Shown: one piece after another, positions 36,001 through 47,576 of the stretch
How the letters are laid out: the number at the start of each line of letters is the position of its first letter
How positions within the stretch are numbered: the first letter of the stretch is position 1
Assembly: GCF_034702125.1 (NCBI RefSeq)
Contig: NC_085875.1
Coordinates: 22,766,116 to 22,830,115, forward strand
Direction of reading: 5' to 3'
Length of the DNA: 64,000 nt
Source of the DNA: Engraulis encrasicolus
Lineage: Eukaryota; Chordata; Actinopteri; Clupeiformes; Engraulidae
Notes under the pieces: generated by a model
The model's input: only the letters and a program-made list of their open reading frames with translations
The model's database searches: none
What the model was told of the DNA's origin: nothing
Translations under genes and position numbers: made by a program

Positions 36001-38501
36001 CCACTGTATGTTCTTTTTGCTGTTTACGAAGCAGCTCTCTGGCATCTTCATCTGAATCTTGCCTGAAAAAGTTAACTCTCTGAAGTCAGCCACTGAAGAC
36101 AAATCTAGTACAATCTTTTAAACTTTTGCCTGTTTGTTTTTTATGTCTGGTAATAGATCTGGTGAAAGTGGAAACTCATCGGAGGGTGTTTTAAGTGGAT
36201 CCTCAAGGTAAACTAAAAATAATAGATCAGAGAATGCCATGAACCTGTTGGTAGATCTTAATGATTTTGACCTGCTAAATCAGCATGGTGAAATGTCTTG
36301 AACCTTCTTGCCTGTTTCCTTGTTTGTAGTTATAGTTATGCCAGTGGAAGTGCCTGCGCGTCCTCATCTGCTACTGCTGATGGTCCGATGCTCTGGATGA
36401 AATGTGCCCTGGCAGCCTTCAGGAAGAGGGTGGCATGGCTTCTTCCCCGTCACTCGCCAGATGTTCACTCTTACATGTCTGACATTCACGCCGACAGCGA
36501 CAAGCGTAGTGCCTGCCCTCGCTCCCGATCTGGAACCAGGACAGAGCCACGTCGTGGAATTCCATCCGTTCACGTAGAGGATTTCGGCCTGTTGCCAGAT
36601 GTTCACTCTTACATGTCTGACATTCACGCCGACAGCGACAAGCGTAGTGCCTGCCCTCGCTCCCGATCTGGAACCAGGACAGAGCCACGTCGTGGAATTC
36701 CATCCGTTCACGTAGAGGATTTCGGCCTGTTGCCAGATGTTCACTCTTACATGTCTGACATTCACGCCGACAGCGACAAGCGTAGTGCCTGCCCTCGCTC
36801 CCGATCTGGAACCAGGACAGAGCCACGTCGTGGAATTGAATCCGTTCACGTAGAGGATTTCGGCCTGTTGCCAGATGTTCACTCTAACATGTCTGACATT
36901 CACGCCGACAGCGACAAGCGTAGTGCCTGCCCTCGCTCCCGATCTGGAACCAGGACAGAGCCACGTCGTGGAATTGAATCCGTTCACCTAGAGGATTTCG
37001 GCCTGTTGCTAGACAGACTGTTTTCCAATGAGGCCATTGATCGAGTTGTCCAAGAACTTGTTGGTCAGGTGCAGGTTGCGACGCAAGACGGTGGTCCATC
37101 TGGTGTCCCAGCAACAGTGACAGTTCCTGAGGCGGTGTACGCTAACACCGAGCAGGCAATCAAGAACCTGCTCCGCCCGTATGTCACCCCGCTTGTGGTT
37201 TGCAATTCTCCAGGTACAACTGTCCCTAACATTGCAAGATTCACAGAACTGCTCCTTGCAGAATTGGAAAACTGTCATTCTGCTGCTGTGCTTGGAGCCG
37301 AAGACGATGTTAGAGCCTCAACGTCGCACAGCGTGGACCAAAGCTGTCAGTCCAGGACCGCCAGCTTGAAGACAGACACGGAGACCCAGGAGTCTTCAAG
37401 CCAGAACGGACGCCAGCGCATGTTTGGTCTGTTCAGCCAGCTGATGGTCCATCAGGTCATGGATAAGATGCATGAGGATTCAGCAGCGCAACAAGAGCAG
37501 GAGAGCGTAAGAGGGTCTTCCACCGCTGCATCCTTGCTTCTCGGTGACACTAAGGACTTCGGCTGCTTTGTCACTGTACTGCTGCTGAGGCTCCTGGCCA
37601 GAATGAGTGATGGATGCCCCTGCTGCGGCGCCAAGAGGCTGGACCAGGACCTGCTACAAAAGCTCATTGAGGATCTTCTGTTTGAGTCCACCAGTGACCC
37701 ATGGTGCCCAAGCTTCGATGGTGACCTCAGCAACCAAAAGATTCCGTCCATCTATAGGGCCATGGACGCAGTTTGGCTCAGACTGCTGAAGCAGTTTGGC
37801 TCAGACGGCATCCTGTGGAGGGCCGTCGATACACAGGATAACTCATTTGACGCAACCTTATTGGCGGAATTACGAAAGGAACTGTTGACCCAGCGTAACG
37901 TAGAAGATTCTACCGCACCATCCACCCAAAGTGACTCGCCGTCCCTCAGCCCCGTGCCTGAACCGTCCACCCAAAGTGACTCGCCGTCCCTCAGCCCCGT
38001 GCCTGAGGTCACCTCTGGACAAACAGCTAGAAAAGCCAGAAGTAAACTCAAGGTATGAAAAATGAGCCAAGACAACACCACATATGACATTATTGGGTTT
38101 ATATAGCTATGTATTTATTGTTTTAACATTATGAGCGTAAAAGGTAATGGACTTACATGCCTTTAAATGACAAGGTTTTCCCCTCTGGTCCTACGTAGAT
38201 CTTTAAGATACGCAGCAGTGCAAAGATTGCACCAACTAATGATGCTTCTGACAAGGGTAAGGGACCTTACGATTGTCATTACACGACTGTCTTGATTCCC
38301 CTTTGTTTTTGATTTTGAATTCTTATTCTCATTTCTTCGTCTCCCAAAGGGCTGGAGTCAGAGGCAACCGTCACTCGTGCCCTATCGGATGAGGGTATTG
38401 CTGCCGCACCTTCTGGTGACAGGAAGGAGCCGCGCAGACGGCCCTGGTACAAGAAGATCTTCCTCAGGCTCAGCTGTTTTGGAGGCCCAGCTGAGATCTG
38501 A
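27044..38501 (+). CDS. Unrecognised seven-exon gene, copy B (46-residue repeats)
   Basis: Exons 27044-27161, 33496-33532, 33648-33784, 36157-36207, 36330-38052, 38199-38256 and 38350-38501 (TGA), all with AG..GT borders and agreeing phases, 758 codons including the stop. It has one more 46-residue repeat than copy A (four against three) and four extra residues (TDTE) later in the big exon. Substitutions I noticed are largely amino-acid changing: F to C in exon 3, and in the big exon F to S, T to K, A to G, S to N, L to S and changes near EDPAE. Intron 1 has received a BEL/Pao-like element and a hairpin retroposon without harming the exons. Both copies staying open suggests that both are used, but the age of the duplication is low enough that this is weak evidence. 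Start exon and function unknown. Confidence 0.7.
27893..28651 (-). repeat. 3' LTR (element orientation)
   Basis: 759 bp. It differs from the other LTR by a 7-bp indel, a 1-bp indel and a few substitutions, so the insertion is young. Confidence 0.85.
28652..29162 (-). other. Non-coding interval between gag and 3' LTR
   Basis: Contains a short (CTG)n run at about 28919-28940 and two related segments (CGCTGCGTTATTATGGCAGC near 28941 and 28999). No pol coding sequence is visible. Confidence 0.6.
29163..31848 (-). pseudogene. BEL/Pao gag-type gene with one frameshift
   Basis: The first frame runs from 31848 leftward: Ser/Arg-rich start, then a charged coiled-coil-like stretch (KASYAKRQVELKKERAKLDL). 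It breaks near 31186. The second frame (31172-29163, 669 codons) holds a DUF1759-like gag core (SFRAWQSSFFNATQGLGLTY) and a zinc knuckle CYRCCAPNHLAKDC (pattern C-x2-C-x4-H-x4-C, coding near 30038-30091), followed by a Cys/His-rich partial second knuckle. The C-terminal third is a low-complexity TPASQ/RHQPP array. The frame break falls in a set of imperfect repeats (NSPPFQ..PGAVEVKPP) where one spacing is shorter, so a repeat deletion probably caused it. It would coat element RNA in particles. It is broken here and is described only. Confidence 0.75.
29165..29790. repeat. 15-bp coding minisatellite (GGGAGGCTGGTGTCT)
   Basis: Dozens of 15-bp units with variants and partial units. Because units are multiples of three with occasional 5- to 6-base slips, all three frames on the + strand and the gag frame on the - strand stay open. 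The + strand ORFs are therefore artefacts. Confidence 0.9.
31897..32661 (-). repeat. 5' LTR (element orientation)
   Basis: 765 bp. On the minus strand it begins TGTTCTGCCCCCAG. The adjacent primer-binding region (minus strand GTGAAAAGACAACTAG) does not match a tRNA end that I can name. Confidence 0.85.
32693..33030 (+). mobile_element. Palindromic retroposon of the CCGAAACG family
   Basis: 338 bp between 13-bp target duplications TTATTTAACATTA (32680-32692, 33031-33043). Copy A is empty. About 140 bp at 32693-32831 is repeated inverted at 32832-32971, centred on GTCAAGAACTCTTGAC. A non-palindromic tail follows (CGACGGTGAGCACCACCAAG, GCGCAGACATCC). The long variable duplication points to target-primed insertion. 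Confidence 0.85.
33286..33423. repeat. Long hairpin in intron 1, copy B
   Basis: Counterpart of 10403-10549. Arm sequence is retained, and GTAGTGCG here makes the pairing slightly better than GTATTGCG in copy A. Confidence 0.75.
33809..35415. mobile_element. Large foldback element in an intron, copy B
   Basis: Same element as 10934-12780, without the MITE that interrupts copy A. Confidence 0.7.
36457..37008 (+). repeat. Four 138-bp coding repeats
   Basis: Units start at 36457, 36595, 36733 and 36871. The extra unit relative to copy A is an exact in-frame gain or loss. Confidence 0.95.
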
Positions 38502-38599
38502 CCTGTCCAGCCCACCACCTATACCCTTACACCCCATCCTAACCCAAGCCTTCACCCCTACCCAACTCCCCAACTTGTTTACCATATCCACCCATCCTA

Positions 38600-38600
<1 letters not shown>

Positions 38601-38657
<57 letters not shown>
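38601..38657. repeat. (CA)n microsatellite
   Basis: About 57 bp, counterpart of 15812-15852 but longer. Confidence 0.95.
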
Positions 38658-38693
38658 CACCTATGCCAGCCACATCACAAGGCTGCCCATCAC

Positions 38694-41600
38694 CAGGGGC
38701 GGCGCTACAGGGGTGGCTAGGGGGGCATTTGACCCCCCTGAAATCTGATTGGCTACCCCAGGTGCTCCCCCAGAAAATGGACAGGAGCCCCGCCCACTCG
38801 CGTTACACGAGGCACATAGATCGCCTGCAAATCGCTATCGCGAGTGAAGAAACAGAGCCATACAGAGAACAGAGTTATGCGATTGGAGGACCAGGAATTA
38901 AATTGCAGCCCCGCCTTTCAGCGAGATAAGGTTGTTCCTAAAGCGGCTGTCTTCCCATAGACTCAACATAGAACCACCACATTAACAGCCAAAAATAAGG
39001 ACTAACGAACTATACTGCGGGGTAATCACCATAAATATGTAAACTATCAACTGTCTCGGTGGTGATAATCACAACAGTTTTACCACCTGTGATGTTTATC
39101 TGAAGTTATTACTACGAACAGCAAGTCTTGTCATATTCCCTGCATTGCATCGCATTGCATTTGCTGTGTGCTACGCCCACTACTAGGAACCAACATTCGC
39201 AACGCTGAGCAGTACTGAGAAGCTAAAACAGCTAATTTTGCTAATGAGGAAGTCGGCCCTAGCAGACAGCGGAGATCGCCTGACTCTGTTCTCTGTATGG
39301 CTCTGTGAAGAAAGGATAACCATTTTTCCCACACACATTTCGATGCAAGTCTGTGTACACACCACACTCGTAAATTTACAGTAGGCATATGGGGTACCAT
39401 TCGAAAGCTTAGAATCCCCTCTGTCTAGTGGTATGCATGGCAACTCTCTGTCTTGTACGTCCAGAAGAAGAAAAGCCTTAGAGAAAAAAAAACTGCTTAT
39501 TTCAGTCCAGATTCATTTCGTTTTCCTTTTGGAAAGTTAGCTGTCTGCCATTTAAGATTTTTCAGTACTAGGCCTATATATTGCTCTATTGCCCATGTGA
39601 TAAATAAATAGATTCGTTTTTGGTGGTAAATGAAAGTAGCTTCATGATTAATTCATGTGAATTCAACTCAAACATCATGTCTAAAGTCCAAATATTCACT
39701 GGCATAATACTAATGGCTGTGTTTGTGTTGGAATAGACTAGATGCTAATGAGTATTTTAAAAGAATGTCCTTACAGCCCCTTCGATAGCATTGTTATATG
39801 TGTGAATTAGCAAGCTCTTAGAAGCATCGCCTCATTACAGTGACTGGATTTTATGGAAGTAACTCTGAAATCTGAAGTCTGAGTTCAGACTTAAATTATT
39901 GATGGGAAATTTGAAATTACATAAAAACACAGATGGTAGAAAATAATTTGATTAACCCTCAGACACCTAAGCATTCATTTCCTTTCAACTTCAAAGTCTG
40001 ATGCAGAAACATTCATGTTCATTTCTGAGAATTCTGTAGAAACGTTGACAATCTGCAATAATGGGCATCAGTGAAACACTTATCTTTATCATCTCACATC
40101 ACTATATGATTCTCACATACATAAACACAGATAGCCTACAGGTGTACACACCTGTCAGTGTATTCCAATGGCGTAGCACCCAGGTATTAGCATTTTCCTT
40201 CCAAAAAAAGCAGCCCTTCATATCATACTTTTCTCAAAAACTTGTTTCCCACATTTCTGGCACATCTTTGGAGAAAAAAGAGTAGCCTACATATTAAATT
40301 ATTACCTCTACAATGGTTAAAATGTATTCAGAAAAGACAGAAAGCAGTTAATAAAAATGGCCATGTTTTACTTGAAATGTGATATTTTCTATATTAATAC
40401 TATTTTCTATCCGGAAATGTGTGGTGTTGGGATATGTCATTTGAGTTAGGTTCAGTCAATGTAAGGCACATAGCTCTTTGTAAATCTTGCCATTTGCAAT
40501 GCAATGGGTTTCTGAGGGTCAAATCACAAAAAAACATCACAAATCACCAAAAGACATAAATTGTGACTGATTACTCTTTGACATAATCGGAGACCTAAAA
40601 CTTAAGGGTGCAGTTATAGGGTGCACTTTAGAAGGGATTCAGTGACAGTACCTTACAGCAGGTGTTAGGGTTGCCAAATGTGACCAATGATTACCAACCC
40701 AAAAATACTCAAAAGAATGCCTTAAAACTAAAATCCTGCCAGATTTACACAGAAGTCTTGATTTATATGACCACAAATTTACAGAATACCTGCCCAAAGC
40801 CCTTTTTTAACCCATAGATGACAATCGGAAACCGCTCAATCTGGTACCAGTGACGGGTGTCATAAGAACCCGGGAATATCATTCTCTTTAGGCCTATCTA
40901 TTCTATAGTGTTTGAGTGTTTTTTTCTTTGTGTAAGAGTAGGGCTGTCACGGTGTGAAATTTTAGGCTCACGGTTATTGTGGCCAAAATTACCACGGTTT
41001 ACGGTATTATCGCGTTTTTTTTTAATTTTTTTTAATGCCGACACTAAAGGCGACATGGTACCGCAAACCTCGAACAAAAACCTTACATTGCGCAATCATT
41101 TATAGCCTAATCCTCGTGTAGCCTAATAAACACAGGAACAGTATTTGAAAGCTTAGACCCTGAAGAATGTTTTAGCACTACTTTACAGATATTTGAACAT
41201 ATTGTTTGTGCGTTATTGTTGTTAATTTATTACAAAATGTCGCGTTTCAAATTTCACCCCAAGCCCCCACTTTCACGGCGTCTCCATACCTTTCTATGAG
41301 TAGACATCGAAAACGTGGATAAATCCTAGCATGCATGGTGTCAAAATGCTCCTCTAGCATCCATGGGGTTAGAGCATATGTAGTTTTTTCACTGTATTTC
41401 AACCACATGTGCAACCCGACTATAACTAAACCAGTTTACTGTGTTACGCAGATTTTTCCCTCCCCTGGTGCTTTTGCATTTTCGAATGGACTACCTCCAT
41501 ATGACCAACGCCTTTTCACGTGACCCCTTTACAGTTAGTAAACACTTATGGCCATGCGCCATACAGAAACTAGATATGTGTTTTTCCCCGAAATAAGAAA

Positions 41601-42779
41601 ACAGATGGTCACGGTAACTTCAGCTATGCGGGCTGCGCAAACTCCATACAGTGAATGGGTTGCGCTCTCCCGACAGCACCGCAGTGAACTGTAGGCATGG
41701 CTCGACTAGTGAGTGGGGACACAACGCAACCTGTTTACAGAACCTCTCTAGTGATGAGGCTGTGCACACATGCCTCTGTCTCGCTAGCCAACGTAGCCTA
41801 ACGAGTTGACACCGGGCAGCAAGCACGTGAATCATGGCTCTCATATTCTGGGAACGAAAAACATTGGCTCTTCGACACGTATGAAAAATTACCAAAAACG
41901 AGCCAACGAGATGTTTCGGCGAAGCTTGGCATTCCCCAGGAGGCTACCTTGTGTTTAAACTGCTCCAGGCTGCGTCTCCCCACGAGTCCCTCCCACTCCC
42001 CCTCGCCCTTCTCATCTCTCCTATGCCAGCAAGCCCAGCGCGACTTTCCCAATTCCAAGCAGTTCTTAGAGTGGCTTTTTAAAACTGTGTAAAAAAAACA
42101 CGTTGTAGGCTAGGCTGCTACTGTACAGCAGGCTATGCAACAGTGTGTTATTTATCGGTGTAGCAATTTCAAGTGCCCAGTCTAGCCGCGTTTTGCATGC
42201 ATAACCTGAATCACACTGTGCAGAAACTCGCCAGAAGACGTTTGTCGAATGGGAACTTTACAAACTTATTTGATATCATAAGAGATGACGACCCGTGCGT
42301 GGTCTATGCTTCGAAATGCATATAAGCCTCGTCTTTCTCAGCGCTCATTTTTGGCAGACAGGTAGAGACAAAAAAGAGGTGAAATAATACAAATTCGGTT
42401 TTAGTAATCAACCGCTTACAGTGTTCAAATTGGCTCCTCGGACAAACGTGACCACTATAAGCGGATTCCACTGTTAACATTCTGTACGGTTAGGTGAGTT
42501 ATGGAAATGCAGATATTGTCACTCACGTCTCGTCACCGTCAAACTATTTAGGAGTGTCAGGGATGAAAGATATCCCGGTGTAACGGTGTGCGGTAAGGTA
42601 ACCCACCGAGATAACACCGTATTTTAAAATTCAACCGGTTATCTTCACCGTCATCATATTTAAGCGCGGTTACCGTGAACACCGGTAACCGTGACAGCCC
42701 TATGTAAGAGTATGCCCCTGTGAAATTCATGTGGCTACCCCATTGCCCCCCCAATAATACATGTCTGGTTCCGCCACTG
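38694..42779. mobile_element. Non-autonomous hAT element, copy B
   Basis: CCCATCAC at 38686-38693 and 42780-42787. The left end is CAGGGGCGGCGCTAC. It is the same insertion as 15890-19139 and contains a younger hAT at 40939-42702. Confidence 0.8.
40939..42702. mobile_element. hAT element (TAGGGCTGTCACGG ends), copy B only
   Basis: Perfect 8-bp target duplication TGTAAGAG (40931-40938, 42703-42710). Copy A shows the single empty site near 19062. Inverted ends are TAGGGCTGTCACGG and CCGTGACAGCCCTA. 1764 bp, with no transposase frame recognised. It is non-autonomous. Confidence 0.9.
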
Positions 42780-42787
42780 CCCATCAC

Positions 42788-44330
42788 AGCCCATACAGAG
42801 CAAAACCATTTGTTTTGACTTCACTTTGGAAAGGCCTGTTAAGAAAAGGCCTTAACCCACTCACCCATTGTGTCCCACACAAGTTTGCAGGAGTTGACGC
42901 AAACTGATTATAGCTATGAGTTTGGACCATTTTGTCCTGAGAGGCCATGCCCCTATGCATCGCAAATACACCCTACTTCAAGGATTATTTCTACCTGCTT
43001 TCTGTCCACAATCCCGAGGCACACCGTCAGAAGTGTCCAGAACACATCCTCAGAGCCAGGGGTGCCGACAGAGGGGGCCTGTATTGGGCTGGGGGGGCCC
43101 TTTCAGATGACGTTGTCCTGGGCCAAGCCAAAGCTGTCATCGGCCCTGCTCAGAGCTTCTGAACCACTCTTTCATCATGCTTGAGTCCTGGACTGTGTGA
43201 ATGTGCATAGCAACATTGCTTGGGAAGAGCGGTCCAACCAGGGAAGCTGATAGGGAGCAACAAACAGATCACTTGTCCTGTGCTCAGGGAGAAAGGGGAG
43301 GTTAAGAACTGGGTCCTCATGACATCGCATGTATTGGGTGGGGGGTCCCTTTTACATGACTTTGTCCTGGGTCCAGCCAAGAATGTCAGCAGGCCTGGGT
43401 CCAACAGCGCTGGTGACTGCTCTGCCCTGATGTGCTGTGCTGTGCCGAGTCGTTAGGAAATGGAACGGCCATATAGGGTGCCAAGGACTGACTCCAGCTG
43501 CAGGTCACGATTGGGATGCATCATGCAGTCTAGTTGGTGGTGTGCAGGGGCACCACAATGTCAGGCTGTATTCTGTTGGCTGTACCTGCAGTCTGGCCTT
43601 CACTGGGAAGTAGAGAATGTCCTCGGCCACCGGCAGCAGCGTTCTTTTGCATAGACGGAGAGACAGCGTAGGCACCAAAGTCGGGGGCTGCCAAACGTCC
43701 TTTGCATTCTTCAGAGTGATAGCTGTGATCCAGTCCATTGTGGCAGAGGCTGCATTTCAGGGATGGGCAACTGGAGGCCCGGGAGCCCGCCTCCTCACTC
43801 GGTGTGGCCCGTAGATAATACATAGTTTAACAAAAAATGAACAGATTTTTCCACTTGATTAATTTCACTAGTGAATCGATTCCTCACACCAAATCAGCAA
43901 AACTAGAAACATTGCCAAACCCAACATGGTTTGCTTTTAGTGAGCAGTTAGGCTAAGGATGCATTGAATGCAGTGTGGTTGGCCCACCCCAAGCTAATGG
44001 AATACACTCCAGCTGACAATTCGTCAATGTTCTACACTTTCTTCTTTTATATCCAAGCAAAGACCCCCAGCATGTTTATCACAACACTCCACCAGCACTT
44101 CGACGTCCTTTAATTATTATTTAATTGTCATTTTATTTTATATACATATGTATTCTACTTTATCCTTGTATAACTATTTTTATTTTTATTTTTATTTTAA
44201 TCAATCTCCTATTTTAGTTGTGATGTATAAATTCATTGATGCTTTGTTATTACTTTTTCAACTTTTATTACTGTAAACTGTTATTAATGTAAAGTGAACT
44301 TGGTGTCTTGAAATGCTCTTAAAATAAAAT
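42788..44330. other. Unannotated shared sequence, copy B
   Basis: Counterpart of 19148-21040. No exon is supported. The 368-bp insertion of copy A is missing. Confidence 0.4.
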
Positions 44331-44347
44331 GTATTATTATTATTATG

Positions 44348-44381
<34 letters not shown>

Positions 44382-44594
44382 GTGCCCCACACTTCACTCT
44401 TCAATATACCCTGTAGATTTCCATGCCACGTTTTGGTGTTAACTCACCAGTTTAATTCTAACTCAACAGAAATAAAACCCCACTCATTTTCAATGGGGTT
44501 TCATTTCTGGTGATTTAGAATTAAACTGGTGAGTTAGCGCCAAAACGTGGCATGGAAATCTACATGGTATATTGAAGAGTGAAGTGTGGGGCAC
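44382..44594. mobile_element. Palindromic MITE, copy B
   Basis: Counterpart of 21125-21337. Preceded by an (ATT)n array at 44331-44381. Confidence 0.85.
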
Positions 44595-45033
44595 CAGGTC
44601 AACAAACAAGAACAGCTGACAGCAAAGCATCAAGGATATCTGGGCTTCCATAACTCCCATGCACTGTTTTTGCCATTGACTTCAATGTTAAACGCATCAT
44701 GGCCGTTATTAAGACAGAGAGAGTCCTAACCAAGTATTGAACATTGCATGTTATGTAGAAAGTACCAAATTTCAACTGATTTAATGTGACCCGAATTTTG
44801 ATGAAGAAAATTTAGATTTTATGTGCATGTGTGTGTGTGTGGGTGCATGTGTGTGTGTGGGTGCCATTTCCCAAAAAGACTGATAGATCTACATATCAAA
44901 CCAAAGACAAATGATATAATGACATGATAAAAAATATTCACTTCTTTTCTGCTAACTGAACCACACCGATCTCCTCAGCTTGTACTTGGTCTCTGATTCT
45001 GACTCACACTTACAGCAGCTGCCACTCTTGAAC

Positions 45034-45464
45034 ATGGCGCCACATCTCTTCATCCACCTGCTACCAATACCACTGTTATTAAAGGTGAACATGTTTTACA
45101 ATGGCAATATTGCTGTTTAGTTGTATTGTTGTATTACATATCATAATTATGTAATGTCAACATCTTGTGCCTGTCATTCAACAGGAGAAGCTGAACAGAA
45201 TCCTACCGAGCTGATAAAAATAAAAAGACCAGCGTGCACACATGAATGGCCAAAAACATGAATGGCTGTAACTTGATGGCTTGGTATAAGCAAGTGCTTG
45301 AAAAGTCTGGCCTTGAACTGATTGGATATGTGTTTCATGATTTAGTAACAACTGAGAAAAAATATGAAAACTGTCTCACTATCATTGGGTATGGGAATGA
45401 CAGCACACTTCAGCTTCTCAATCCCCTTAGACCTGAGGACAGTGCTGTGTATTTCTGCAGCTCT
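45034..45464 (+). pseudogene. TRBV pseudogene interrupted by a MITE
   Basis: Leader 45034-45084 (MAPHLFIHLLPIPLLLK) has an intact GT but ends in phase 0, unlike its relatives (phase 1). V exon from 45185 begins like a normal V (EQNPTELIKIK in the usual frame), meets a TGA before the WYKQ region, and the WYKQ..DSAVYFCSS part is in another frame. The first Cys context is lost. Immediately after TGCAGCTCTG a 128-bp MITE is inserted, moving away a weak RSS. It is a relative of the family B V segments further right. Confidence 0.85.
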
Positions 45465-45592
45465 GGGGTGAATTTCTCAAAACCAAAGTTGCTTACTACA
45501 TTAGCTACTTTGTTGTTTTCAATGCATTTTCCCATTGGCAACTACCGAAGTTGCTAACAGGCTAGCAACTTCTCTTTTGAGAAACTCACCCC
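45465..45592. mobile_element. Small MITE inserted at the CDR3 end of a V pseudogene
   Basis: Inverted ends GGGGTGAATTTCTCAAAA and TTTTGAGAAACTCACCCC. The uninterrupted relative at 50951-50975 reads CAGCTCTGCACTCATAGG, which locates the insertion. Confidence 0.75.
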
Positions 45593-45654
45593 TGCAATCC
45601 TAGGAGGGCGGGTCGCACAATACTACATGTCTCTTCTCAGCTTGATAATGTCCC

Positions 45655-46138
45655 TGTAGCGAAGGGGAGTAGAGTTGCCCAGCTGGGACTCGAACCCAGA
45701 CCTTCTGGGGTAGTAAACCGGGGCTCTGACCGCTACACCAAAGAGCCAGGCTCGTTGGCATGTTAGTCAGAACACACCCACAACCCTAGTGATGGTCACT
45801 CCATCACACTGCCTTCCCCTTCGGGAAGCGCACCCGTGCACTTCACACACTCATGGTGTCCCTCACGCAACTGCCCATCATGCTTCTCCCATCCAGTGTG
45901 CCCCGTCATCAATGCTTCACCCATCACTGGGGTCCCTCACACCAGGGTCACCAATCCTGGGGGTCCCTCACATGGAATTACGGCTCACACACAATGGGTA
46001 TGCTTCCGATGGCCTCACGGTAGCCATCCCACTTCTGACACCATTTGTAGCGAAGGGGAGTAGAGTTGCCCAGCTGGGACTCGAACCCAGACCTTCTGGG
46101 GTAGTAAACCGGGGCTCTGACCGCTACACCAAAGAGCC
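45655..46138 (-). mobile_element. TRIM-like element whose terminal repeats contain tRNA-type promoters
   Basis: A 93-bp direct repeat (45655-45747 and 46046-46138) borders 298 bp without coding capacity. On the minus strand the repeat begins GGCTCTTTGGTGTAGCGGTC (box A-like) and holds GGTTCGAGTCC (exact box B) with a CTGGG/CCCAG T-arm. Just inside the upstream repeat lies TGGTGTCAGAAGTGGG, a primer-binding-site-like sequence. No polypurine tract or target duplication is clear. Confidence 0.55.
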
Positions 46139-46140
46139 TG

Positions 46141-46404
46141 GCTGGAGCTGGTTCATCTGATGGTTGAGGACGGAATACTGCTGGGCTTGCCGGGCAGACT
46201 CCTTCTCCAGCTTCACATCTCTGGCTCGCTGCACCTCCATGAAGGACTCGAACATTCTTGCCAGCCGGTCCAGGGATGACTCATCTCTCCTCTCGGTGTT
46301 GGCTGTGGCTGTCGTTACTGCTGTCGCCTCTGCATCACCCCCGACTGCTGCTACTGCTGTTACCTCTTCATTGGCTTTGCTTGCTTGCTTCCTGGTGGTC
46401 GACA
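46141..46404 (-). pseudogene. Truncated retroelement gag start
   Basis: The minus-strand frame begins MSTTRKQASKANEEV just inside an LTR and primer-binding site, continues with an Ala-rich part and SLDRLARMFESFMEVQRARD, and is cut off by the neighbouring repeat element. The order LTR, primer site and gag start suggests a Ty3/Gypsy-type or related LTR element. The family is an inference. Confidence 0.55.
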
Positions 46405-46453
46405 TCTTTGTCTTCAACTCTGCCACTCCAAAGTCCTCACTTCTGACACCACA

Positions 46454-47507
46454 TGTTGCAGGACTGGTCGGCGGTGGAGTGGACAGAGAGATGAAACTTG
46501 ATTTCCAAAAATAGAGCTCTTTATTTTTTCTTCTTTTATAAAAATTTTCTTCAAAAATGTGCAATTATTTACAGTGTCCAAAAATAAAGTTGAAAATGCA
46601 AAACATAAACTAGCAAAACAAAATATCAAAAATGCAAAAATAAACAGGCTTCAAGTTTGCCAGGCTAAATCAAAATAAATGACCCTGAGCACAACTACAC
46701 TACAGCCAAGTCACAGTACCTTTCTCAAAGACGTTTACACCTCAACTGAAGCTCTGAGGCCTCTACTGAGTTTCTATACTCGTAGCCCCTCCCCACAGAT
46801 GAGCCCAGTTGCCAAAAGTAAATCAATTAACTAAATAACAAAAATCTAAATGGAAAATAACAACAGAAAAGAATGAACACAAAATACATAAACACCCAAA
46901 ATAATTTTCAGTAAACAAAATCCCTCCAACACATTATAAAAATACATTTTCCCCAAAACCGGTTAAACACCCCCGCTAAAATGGTATGCGCCGCCCAGAG
47001 CGCGCGCACCCCCCAATATCTACACAGTAGCCCAGTCCCTCGGTTTCGTCCGAGAAGAAGGAAGTGTTTGGTATGCTGCTGGTGAGTCTACAGAAATCGG
47101 AAGTGTTTGTAAAGTTTGCTTAAACATTAAATTGCAAAAACGGTTGTATGTGTAAGTGTGTTTTGTTACCGGTACATGTTATGTTAACAGATGAATGAAT
47201 GTTTGTGAACAATGGCGCGTGTTGAAACGCGAGTGGTGAAACAATGACAAACGCTACCAAAATGCTGGTTGGCCACCCCTGCACTCGGTAAACAATGCTA
47301 ATGAAATGCTATGGCAAATAGTGAAGTGTGGAATGCTTAAACCGGGTAACCAGACAGAGAACGGGAATGGAAATGAAGTGCTACTCACTGCAGTAGGTCA
47401 GCTGATGTTTAAAAATGCCGGCAGATAGCTGCCTATGCGCCTATGCGCTTGCGTGAATAACCAGGTGTCAGTGATTGGGCGTAAGCGTCACGGTTCTCTC
47501 CGTGACA
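46454..47507 (-). repeat. LTR of a truncated retroelement
   Basis: On the minus strand it starts TGTCACGGAGAGAACCGTGA and ends CCTGCAACA, about 1.05 kb, followed almost directly by TGGTGTCAGAAG (46440-46451 on the + strand as complement). No second LTR lies in the window, so the element is a 5' fragment. Confidence 0.6.
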
Positions 47508-47509
47508 GA

Positions 47510-47566
47510 CCCCACACATAGAGGGTGGAGTTTATCTTTTTATTTATGATAAACTCCACCCTCTAT
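47510..47566. repeat. Short perfect hairpin
   Basis: ATAGAGGGTGGAGTTTATC and GATAAACTCCACCCTCTAT flank an 11-base A/T loop. It lies between the LTR and a hAT MITE. Confidence 0.85.
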
Positions 47567-47576
47567 GCCCCACAAG

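Larger units (their letters stand above)
25848..45044 (+). repeat. Segmental duplication, copy B
   Basis: Second copy of 3697-21770, same orientation. Copy-B-only insertions are 27893-32661, 32693-33030 and 40939-42702. The sequence continues beyond the copy A breakpoint into a full V leader exon at 45034, so copy B retains more of the ancestral V segment. Confidence 0.9.

Noticed and set aside
45676..45747. Functional tRNA genes (and the copy at 46067-46138)
   Set aside because: Boxes A and B and a T-arm are present, but the acceptor stem does not pair and the anticodon arm is irregular. They are better explained as tRNA-derived parts of a repeat element.
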